Shown here piece after piece: positions 14,237 through 20,756 of a stretch of 20,756 bases of DNA. The notes under the pieces were generated by a model, which was not told where the DNA came from, did no database searches, and saw nothing but the letters and a program-made list of their open reading frames with translations. Where the stretch lies: assembly GCA_043801235.1 (NCBI GenBank), contig JAZDMF010000035.1, positions 1-20,756 of the forward strand. The letters run 5' to 3'. Position numbers and translations under genes: made by a program. How positions within the stretch are numbered: the first letter of the stretch is position 1; each line of letters starts with the position of its first letter. The stretch comes from DAOQAK01 sp043801235. GTDB taxonomy: Bacteria > Bacteroidota > Bacteroidia > Bacteroidales > CG2-30-32-10.

Positions 14237-17200
14237 TTATTCTTTAATAAACTTAGTTACAGCATATCTTTTCGCAGTAGTCATTTTTACAAAATACAAT
14301 CCTGAAGGAAAATCTGAAACATTGATTTTCGTATAATTATTATTATCTGCCGATTTTCTCAGAATACATTGACCTTGAATATTGTAAATCTCGATCATTG
14401 GTTTTTCCGATAAATTATAACTTATGGTGATGTTATCATCCGAAGGATTCGGGTAAATAGAAAAAATGCTGTTATCATTAGGTGTTTCAAACAATCCATC
14501 CGGATTTTTTACTATTGTACTTGTAGTGTTTGTTGCAACCGCCTCGTTGAAATCGAAATAAATATATGCAGTATTAGTGATGATGTCGCCTACAATCAAT
14601 GAACTTTTGGCCTTAACAGAATATTTTACAAAGCCGTTGCTGCCGGTAAAATTCACATTGCTGTCGGGCAGCAGGATATTTGCAAAAGTAAATTCAATAA
14701 TTCCTGCACCGTGAATATTATATATGCAGGGATGGCTTGAGGCAATAAATTCAAATGATGCAATATTCAGATTCGGGCTTAATGTATCAATTAATATAAT
14801 GTTAAATGCCGTATCAGTTCCCGTGTTCTGGAAGTGAATGGTGTAAACTAATTCTTCACCATCAGCAATTTGCTGAGGAATAATGCCGGCTTCAGGCAGT
14901 ACTTCTTTTTCATTTGGATCGTACGATCCTGTAACAATTTGCTCTAAACTGCAATAATTATCTTCAGGAATTGTATCGCCTGCCACAGGATATATAGTTG
15001 CAGCAAAACTTAACTCATCACCTATGGGAACGTACGACGGAATATGCAATGTTACATCAATGTTCCTGCTTTCCAGAGGAGCAAGGTTCAAAAAATTCCA
15101 TGTTATGGTATTGCCGTTTATTGAGGATTGAAGCGGGTTGCAGCTTATAAAAGCAAGGCTGTCGTCGAAATCAAAATCAATATATCCGCTTAAGGTATTG
15201 GTGCCTTTGTTTGTGTATGTAATCCGGATTACATCATCAAAACCGGGACGGGCAGGAGTGATATTGGTTAAAGTAATGCTCAGGTCATTCACATTTGGTA
15301 TATAATGCACAGCAAAATTTTTCCCGGTATCGGAAGTTGTGACTGCATAATACGGTGGATTAGTGAAGCAATATAACGATGGCTCAACAATGCTGATTGT
15401 ATCAGAAGCAACATTTGAATAAGCAGTATAATTACCACTAGAATCGGTATTGAAAACCCAGTTATCTGCATTTGTTTTTACAATTACATTTGGAATTCCA
15501 TTTTCACCATTATCTTTTGTACCATTATTATTAATATCATTAAAAACATTGCCGGAAAAATTATACGTTGAAATATTAAAGTCGGATAAGGCACGCTTCC
15601 AGACACCATATTCATATACACCGCCATATAAATAAGTCCCGTCATAAACTAACGAAGTAATACGTCGAGAAGGTAAACCGGACGTAATATCTGTCCAACT
15701 TAGACCATCGTTTGTTGAAATATATATTCCATCATTAGTAGCTGCAATAATATTTGAGCCACTTATTGCTAGTGAATTAACCATGTGGGTGATATAACTA
15801 ATTTGTATGAAATTCCAGGTCAAACCGTTGTCAATTGATAAATAAATTCCATTACCTACCCCTACAAAGATTCGGTTTCCGCTAATTGCAATACATCCTA
15901 TGTTTGTCGGGCTGTTGTTTGCCTTGGTCCAGTTTATTCCATTATCTGATGATATATATAAGCCGTTATCAGCGCCTGCAAATACTTTTGTTCCGCTTGC
16001 ATCTAAATCATTTATTAATGCTCCACCTGTAGAATCTATAATGTGTCTCGTCCAGCTTTCAGCATTATTTGAAGAAATGTACACTGAATTCTCATAACCA
16101 GCAAAAATATTACTTCCATAGCAAGATAATGCAGAAATGATTTGAGTTTGCAGCCCATTATTGGCTTGAACCCAATTAGTACCTAAATCCGTTGATAGAT
16201 ATATCCCGCTGCCTTGGGTTCCAGCTAAAACAGAAGAACCAAAGGCAATTAATGAACGAATAATTGTATTAGGAAAACTGTTGTTGTTAATAAATTCCCA
16301 GTTATTTCCATTATCGGAAGTTGAATATAATCCACCACTGCCCCCAGCAAATAAATAGTTACTGCTGGTAGCCATTGTGTAAGCAATAGTATTTAAAATT
16401 CCATTATTAGCAGTGGTCCAACTGGAGCCATTATCAATTGACTGGAAGATTCCGCAATAAGCAGAAGCAGCAAAAACAGTTGATCCGTTAAAAACAAATG
16501 CATTGTAACATATTTCAGGAAGGTTTCCGTTTGCTAATGCCCATGTTACACCATTATCAGATGATCTTATTATTCCGCCATAATATGTTCCGGCAAAAAT
16601 ATTTGTTCCATCAGTAGCTATTGCAAATATAATGGTTCCGTCATATACTTGTGTCCAATTTGCACCACTATCGTTAGAATGAAAAATTCCATGTTGAGTC
16701 CCAGCAAATAAATCCTGTCCGCTTCCTGATAATGTATTTATATCTTCATCAATAAGAGGACTACCTGCTTCTGTCCAACTTGCACCATTGTTATCAGACA
16801 ATAATAAACCCATCTCTGTTCCGGCAAGAATATTAGAGCCTGAAATTAAAAAGGAATTTATTGTGATATAATCTTCCGGCACACCGTTATTCATACTAAT
16901 CCAGTTTTGTGCATTATCCTGAGACAGATAAATTCCATCAAGAAAAGAACCGGCAAAAATATTTGATCCGCTAATTATAATAGATGTGATGGAAACAGAG
17001 TCAAGGCCTGCAGAAAGCCAGTTGGCTCCATTATCGGTTGATAAAAATATGCCCTGAACTGTACCTGCCAAGATTGTTGACCCACTTGCAGTCAATGATC
17101 TGACACTATAGTTGGTGAACCCATTATTCGATGCGGTCCAGGTTGAACCGTTATCTGAGGATATAAATACACCATTATTGGTTCCTGCAAATAAATAAGA

Positions 17201-17347
17201 GCCCGAGGAGACCAGGCAATTTATCTGACCACCATTCGGCCCGTTGGTTTGCTGCCATTGCGCATTTGAAATTGAATAATTCAAAATGCAGAATGCAAAT
17301 TGCAAAATGAAAAATGTAATGACGGGAAGTGTAAGTATTTTTTTCAT
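14237..17347 (-). CDS. T9SS-sorted protein with 14 BNR/Asp-box-like repeats
   Basis: The protein has 1036 residues. A signal peptide lies at about 1-30 (ends SNAQ). Residues about 30-585 hold 14 repeats of about 40 residues, each with the pattern GSxLFAGTxxGIYxSxDNGxxWTxxNNG. The SxDNGxxW box is the Asp-box/BNR motif of sialidases, Vps10-like and GH74 propellers. Fourteen repeats would suit two seven-bladed propellers, as in GH74 xyloglucanases, but no catalytic residues can be assigned. An SdrD-like domain (SGNVFNDINNNGTKDNGENG) begins near 598. A DUF11-like region follows, then SYDPNEKEV at 808-816 with FQNTGTDTAFNI and LPDSNVN, and finally a type A sorting domain from about 960 (IYPNPSDD) to KFIKE. 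It is likely exported by the type IX system and surface-bound or released. The signal-peptide region is encoded by a 7-base tandem repeat. The gene is first from the left in a minus-strand run of three cargo genes. Confidence 0.92.
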   Translation of the reverse strand: MKKILTLPVITFFILQFAFCILNYSISNAQWQQTNGPNGGQINCLVSSGSYLFAGTNNGVFISSDNGSTWTASNNGFTNYSVRSLTASGSTILAGTVQGIFLSTDNGANWLSAGLDSVSITSIIISGSNIFAGSFLDGIYLSQDNAQNWISMNNGVPEDYITINSFLISGSNILAGTEMGLLLSDNNGASWTEAGSPLIDEDINTLSGSGQDLFAGTQHGIFHSNDSGANWTQVYDGTIIFAIATDGTNIFAGTYYGGIIRSSDNGVTWALANGNLPEICYNAFVFNGSTVFAASAYCGIFQSIDNGSSWTTANNGILNTIAYTMATSSNYLFAGGSGGLYSTSDNGNNWEFINNNSFPNTIIRSLIAFGSSVLAGTQGSGIYLSTDLGTNWVQANNGLQTQIISALSCYGSNIFAGYENSVYISSNNAESWTRHIIDSTGGALINDLDASGTKVFAGADNGLYISSDNGINWTKANNSPTNIGCIAISGNRIFVGVGNGIYLSIDNGLTWNFIQISYITHMVNSLAISGSNIIAATNDGIYISTNDGLSWTDITSGLPSRRITSLVYDGTYLYGGVYEYGVWKRALSDFNISTYNFSGNVFNDINNNGTKDNGENGIPNVIVKTNADNWVFNTDSSGNYTAYSNVASDTISIVEPSLYCFTNPPYYAVTTSDTGKNFAVHYIPNVNDLSITLTNITPARPGFDDVIRITYTNKGTNTLSGYIDFDFDDSLAFISCNPLQSSINGNTITWNFLNLAPLESRNIDVTLHIPSYVPIGDELSFAATIYPVAGDTIPEDNYCSLEQIVTGSYDPNEKEVLPEAGIIPQQIADGEELVYTIHFQNTGTDTAFNIILIDTLSPNLNIASFEFIASSHPCIYNIHGAGIIEFTFANILLPDSNVNFTGSNGFVKYSVKAKSSLIVGDIITNTAYIYFDFNEAVATNTTSTIVKNPDGLFETPNDNSIFSIYPNPSDDNITISYNLSEKPMIEIYNIQGQCILRKSADNNNYTKINVSDFPSGLYFVKMTTAKRYAVTKFIKE

Positions 17348-17527
17348 AGTTTATTGTTTTATTGTTCCGGGTTGAAAGAGAATGATTGGTTACAGGTTAC
17401 TGGTTGCATGTTGCTGGTTAGTTTTACGTTATATGCCAAACAATTTCATTTTATCATTTCATTAGCTTTTTTTCTATATGCAAATTGCATACTGCCTACT
17501 GCTTACTGTGGACTGCCAACTGAACTA
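17271..17527. repeat. Heptanucleotide repeat tracts, locus 3, overlapping a gene start
   Basis: Tract A at 17271-17319 is seven units: ATTGAAT, AATTCAA, AATGCAG, AATGCAA, ATTGCAA, AATGAAA, AATGTAA, and it lies inside the coding sequence of the 14237-17347 gene (signal peptide). Tract B at 17388-17421 has units GGTTACA, GGTTACT, GGTTGCA, TGTTGCT, GGTTAG. Tract C at 17479-17527 has TGCAAAT, TGCATAC, TGCCTAC, TGCTTAC, TGTGGAC, TGCCAAC, TGAACTA and runs to the stop of the next gene. A and C share the exact 12-mer ATGCAAATTGCA. B resembles C in reverse complement. Confidence 0.72.
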
Positions 17528-19954
17528 TTCCTTGATAAATTTCTTCACCGAAATATTATTTTCAGATTTTACTTTTATAAAATACATTCCCACAGGAAAA
17601 GCCGAAACATCAATACTTATTTGTTCTTCATTAGAAAATATTTGTTTCATCAATTGTCCCTGCAAATTCATGATTTCGATTTCAGATGGCTGGGTAGTTT
17701 CTATGGTTAAATAATTTGTAGATGGGTTTGGATAAACAATAATATCATCATTTGCCGGTGAATTAAGGACAGCTGTAACAACTGCAATGGTGTTAACGGT
17801 GGTGTTTGTTACAACGGCAGGGTTAAAATCAAAATATATTTGTGCAGTATTATATATATGTGATCCTTCCGGTACGTTTGAAATTGGTTTAATACTGTAA
17901 CTAACAAAACCCTGGCTTGCAGGGTTGTTCACAGTGCTGTCGGGCAGCATTATAAGAGGAAAATCAAAAACAAGAACATGATCGGTCAAACTGTACTGCA
18001 TATAATGACTTGATGCAACAACGCGGAAATCAGAAAGATCAAGATTATCACTTAAGGTATCAATAACTGTAATATTATAAGCCGTATCGGAACCGGTATT
18101 CTGGAAATGGATAATATATGTCAGTTCCTGGTCTGGCGTTATGTTTCCTTCTGAATCTTTTGTTTTCGGAAAAACTTCTTTTTCATTAGGATCCCAGGAG
18201 TTTGATACAATAAAATCTTCAGTAATTATATTATCTGAAGGGTTATTGTCGCCCGAAATTGGTTCAAGTGTTAATGTAACTGTTATAGTATCGTCCTGCT
18301 GGGCTGTTGAATCGATGGTAAAATATATGGTTGAAAAGTTCCACCAGTCAAGTATTGACATATTTGTGAAAGCCCAGGTAATTGTATCCCCATTAATAGT
18401 TGTAGCCGGTGGAACTACGCTATCAATAGTCAGGTAACCCGGTTCATCAAACACAAGTGTGGCTGTTCCGTTGATACTGTCACATTGGTAATTAGTAAAA
18501 AACGGGTAAAGAAATCCCTGGAAGCCCGGTCTGAAACGCCATCCATACATAAATCCTTTTAAATCAAACCCCGATTGGCATCCAAATGCAAAATCATTCC
18601 CGCTTGATGAGACTCCTGTATTTATAACATAATACCCACTCGATGGGCATGATAACGGAAGGTTTACAACAGGGTAATAATTCCAGTCAGTATAAAGAAA
18701 AATGGAGTCTGTATGACTGCAATTGTCAGGGAAATACAATGAATAATTTCCCGATGAATCAGTTACTGCCCAGCCATCATAATAGCAGTCGTACCAGTAA
18801 AGAGTATCCCAGTAATAATAAGATGTTATCAGGTACATTTCAGGTATTCCGGCTTCTCCCGGGTCTTTTATGCAATTGTTATTATTATCAACAAATACAT
18901 TACCGCTTATTCCGGAACATGAACTTCCGACAGAAGTTTGCCATGAGGCCGTATCAACAATTCCATCAGGAAAAGAAACAATGCAATTTGCAGTATAATT
19001 GCCTGGCAGTAAATAATTATGAGTTATGTCAAAATACAAATATGGCCAGTAATATCCTCCCCAATACCAATAATAATAAGGGTAATACATTATGACATCA
19101 TAAAATGATTCTGTGATAAGGGTATCATAACCATCGCCAAAATTTAAGTAAATACTGAAAGTATCTGTTACATCCTGGATGTTCATTGAGAAAAGCGATA
19201 AATAATTATCTGTTCCTGAATAATTGAAATTTAGTGAATCGCACCACTGATATGAATATGAATAAAATTGTTCGATATAAGAAAGAGGAGCAGGATCGGA
19301 TGAAATTGTTATCATTGAATCACCGTAAAAATCGTAATATAATAATGTAGTAACTGTATCGATCAAAGATGTTACAGTGCAAACCGGTTTATAAACTCCT
19401 GGCAACACATACTTGTGAAATGCCTGTGAGAAAAAATAAGATTCAACATAAAAAGAGTCGGGATAATAATTATATGGGTGCATACTTTCTATAGTTCCGT
19501 CGCCAAAATCATATGTAACGGTTATATCTGCAGTGTCTGAAAAATAATCGGTATAAATTTCTGTATAAAAAGGTAAAATAATATTTACCGGAATAGAATC
19601 AAAATAATAATCATAGTAATATCCGGCGCCAAAATATACAAGCATATTTGTAGAATCCGCCAAACTGTCTATAGCGAGGGCTTGCTTAAGCACAGAAAAA
19701 AAATCTGTTCGGGTTTTACCCGATTTTTGTTCAGAGGGAAGTATTTTCTGAAATTTCTTAAAATTATCATTGGTGAATGATGGTTGAGTTTGATGCTGTT
19801 TTAATCTTGCATCTTTTACGCGGGGATAATTGGAAGTGCCATTGCCTGACAGGTTTTGCTGTTGTGATAATGCATCGGTGGAAATAAGGAAAAGTAAAAC
19901 AAGTGCACCTGAAACAGCAACTCTGAAAAACGTAAAATTTTTTAGTTTTTTCAT
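17525..19954 (-). CDS. Tyrosine-rich T9SS-sorted protein with PKD-like regions
   Basis: The protein has 809 residues with a signal peptide at about 1-31 (LFLISTDALS). The N-terminal half contains PKD-like beta-sandwich signatures: VTYDFGDGTIES near residue 150 and YLNFGDGYDT near 270, each followed by an H(K/N)Y-LPG-Y pattern (HKYVLPGVY, HNYLLPGNY). An SdrD-like domain (SGNVFVDNNNNCIKDPGEAGIP) begins near 350. A DUF11-like region leads to SWDPNEKEV at 586-594, FQNTGSDTAYNI and LPDSTVN, then a type A sorting domain at about 736-809 (VYPNPSTNYL...KKFIKE). The composition is odd, with dense aromatic clusters at 112-118, 290-308 (14 of 19 residues are Y, W or F) and 379-395. It is probably a surface-exposed binding or structural protein of unknown ligand. 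Its sorting domain closely resembles that of the next gene (20130 onward), pointing to duplication. A weak promoter-like TTG-N19-TATTTTAT lies upstream on the minus strand. Confidence 0.88.
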   Translation of the reverse strand: MKKLKNFTFFRVAVSGALVLLFLISTDALSQQQNLSGNGTSNYPRVKDARLKQHQTQPSFTNDNFKKFQKILPSEQKSGKTRTDFFSVLKQALAIDSLADSTNMLVYFGAGYYYDYYFDSIPVNIILPFYTEIYTDYFSDTADITVTYDFGDGTIESMHPYNYYPDSFYVESYFFSQAFHKYVLPGVYKPVCTVTSLIDTVTTLLYYDFYGDSMITISSDPAPLSYIEQFYSYSYQWCDSLNFNYSGTDNYLSLFSMNIQDVTDTFSIYLNFGDGYDTLITESFYDVIMYYPYYYWYWGGYYWPYLYFDITHNYLLPGNYTANCIVSFPDGIVDTASWQTSVGSSCSGISGNVFVDNNNNCIKDPGEAGIPEMYLITSYYYWDTLYWYDCYYDGWAVTDSSGNYSLYFPDNCSHTDSIFLYTDWNYYPVVNLPLSCPSSGYYVINTGVSSSGNDFAFGCQSGFDLKGFMYGWRFRPGFQGFLYPFFTNYQCDSINGTATLVFDEPGYLTIDSVVPPATTINGDTITWAFTNMSILDWWNFSTIYFTIDSTAQQDDTITVTLTLEPISGDNNPSDNIITEDFIVSNSWDPNEKEVFPKTKDSEGNITPDQELTYIIHFQNTGSDTAYNITVIDTLSDNLDLSDFRVVASSHYMQYSLTDHVLVFDFPLIMLPDSTVNNPASQGFVSYSIKPISNVPEGSHIYNTAQIYFDFNPAVVTNTTVNTIAVVTAVLNSPANDDIIVYPNPSTNYLTIETTQPSEIEIMNLQGQLMKQIFSNEEQISIDVSAFPVGMYFIKVKSENNISVKKFIKE

Positions 19955-20129
19955 GGAGGTAAATTTTTGAGATTAATATTTTTTTATCGAATGTGCTTAT
20001 TTTGAATAAAATATCGTATAAAATTAGTGATTCAATAAGCTGAAGTCAAGAAAACATTAAAATATTTCAACTCGAAATATAATAGCTCAACACCAAAACC
20101 ACGCCCACAGCATGCTTCAGATTTTTGAA

Positions 20130-20756
20130 TTATTCCTTTACAAATTTCTTCACTGTTATTACTTTTTCTGATTCTGCTTTTATAAAATACAGTCCCTCTG
20201 GAAACCCCGAAACATCAATACTTGTATTCATTTCATCAGTGTTGCTTTTATAAATTATTTGCCCCTGCAAATTCAGGATTTCAATTTGTGATGGCTGAGT
20301 TGTTTCTATGGTTAAATAATTTGTTGAAGGGTTGGGATACATATTCATGGATTGATCGTCAGCAGGAATGGCTTCAATCCCTGAAAACGGATTGCTTACG
20401 TAAGTGTTCAACACCTGGTTGGTCACCACTGCCGGGTTGAAATCAAAGAAAATGTGTGCTTCGTTTGTTACTTCGGTATATTCGGCAAGACCGGGCTTGG
20501 GTTTAATTGCGAATTTCACAAATCCATTGCTAGCAGCTTCGTTGGCTCCGCTGTCGGGCAACAGGATGTTTTCGAAAATAAATGTTACAATGTTTTCATT
20601 TTTCACATCAAGAAGTACATTGTGACTTGATGAAACAATGCGCAGGCTTGCCATGTCAAGGTCGCTGTCTATCGTGTCTCTAATCTGAACGGTAAAAGCA
20701 GTATCGGTTCCTGTGTTCTGAAAACGTACAGTGTAAGTAAGTTCTTCGCCAAGCAG
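20130..20756 (-). CDS. T9SS-sorted protein, C-terminal part (cut by window end)
   Basis: The frame runs open from the window edge to the stop at 20130, giving at least 209 residues. An internal methionine at 20654 is not the start, because the in-frame sequence before it (YTVRFQNTGTDTAF) is the family module seen in the neighbouring genes. After this come LPDSGANEAASNGFVKFAIKPKPG and FFDFNPAVVTN, then a type A sorting domain from about the last 75 residues (MYPNPSTNYLTIETTQPS...VKKFVKE). Thus it is another cargo of the type IX secretion system; its N-terminal functional part lies outside the window. The sorting domain is nearly the same as that of the 17525-19954 gene, including a 23-base exact DNA match (20302-20324 with 17697-17719). 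The 175-base gap to the 17525-19954 gene shows nothing recognisable beyond AT-rich sequence. Confidence 0.9.
   Translation of the reverse strand: MLGEELTYTVRFQNTGTDTAFTVQIRDTIDSDLDMASLRIVSSSHNVLLDVKNENIVTFIFENILLPDSGANEAASNGFVKFAIKPKPGLAEYTEVTNEAHIFFDFNPAVVTNQVLNTYVSNPFSGIEAIPADDQSMNMYPNPSTNYLTIETTQPSQIEILNLQGQIIYKSNTDEMNTSIDVSGFPEGLYFIKAESEKVITVKKFVKE

Noticed and set aside
17388..17527. CRISPR array
   Set aside because: The repeat units are only 7 bases, contiguous, without spacers, and no cas genes are present.
18643..19095. Plus-strand open frame of 150 residues opposite the 17525-19954 gene
   Set aside because: It arises from the skewed codon content of the tyrosine-rich gene on the other strand; it has no family features or start signals.
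19955..19959. CCTCC directly before the ATG of the 17525-19954 gene as a ribosome-binding site
   Set aside because: It has the sequence of the anti-Shine-Dalgarno, not of the Shine-Dalgarno, and sits too close to the ATG.

Overview
The window comes from a Bacteroidota genome. It is AT-rich, carries type IX secretion system (T9SS) core genes (gldM end, gldN twice), encodes four proteins with a T9SS C-terminal sorting domain, and uses promoter-like sites of the Bacteroidota form TTTG-N18/20-TAnnTTTG. Order and genus cannot be fixed from this sequence alone. It reads as chromosomal: housekeeping genes (recG, pheT) are intact, and I see no phage, insertion sequence transposase, CRISPR array, rRNA or tRNA.

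Layout. 1-1930 (+): the end of gldM and two tandem gldN-type genes, with a hairpin plus T-tract between them. 2211-2714 (+): a small exported barrel-like protein, closed by a strong terminator. 2785-4890 (+): recG. 5161-8238 (+): a large surface protein with an SBBP-type beta-propeller and a T9SS tail. 8576-11800 (+): pheT followed 3 bases later by a membrane-anchored TylF-like methyltransferase gene. 12010-12624 (-): an RlpA-like protein with a long, hairpin-rich leader and a promoter whose spacer holds a perfect 14-base palindrome. 12994-14187 (+): a lipoprotein combining a carboxypeptidase-regulatory-like domain, an apparent class I amidotransferase/ThuA-like fold and an inserted CHIPPGNPGN module. 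A bidirectional terminator separates it from 14237-20756 (-): three consecutive T9SS cargo genes, namely a 14-repeat propeller protein, a tyrosine-rich PKD-like protein, and a third cut by the window edge.

Functional theme. GldM and GldN belong to the motor and ring of the T9SS, and the four large proteins are cargo for that machine. The cargo share a modular plan: variable N-terminal region, SdrD-like domain, a module beginning S-W/Y-DPNEK, then the sorting domain. RecG, PheT and the methyltransferase are unrelated housekeeping or accessory functions.

Between genes the most striking signal is a set of degenerate tandem repeats with an exact 7-base period. They sit at three places (after the second gldN, after recG, and around the start of the gene ending at 14237) and have different heptamer consensus sequences. 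At two loci they form the two arms of an imperfect inverted repeat. At the third the heptamer tract lies inside the coding sequence for a signal peptide. Two other kinds of composite palindromic element lie at 8271-8421 and 11837-11942. These repeats, rather than any gene, are the best candidates for something undescribed.
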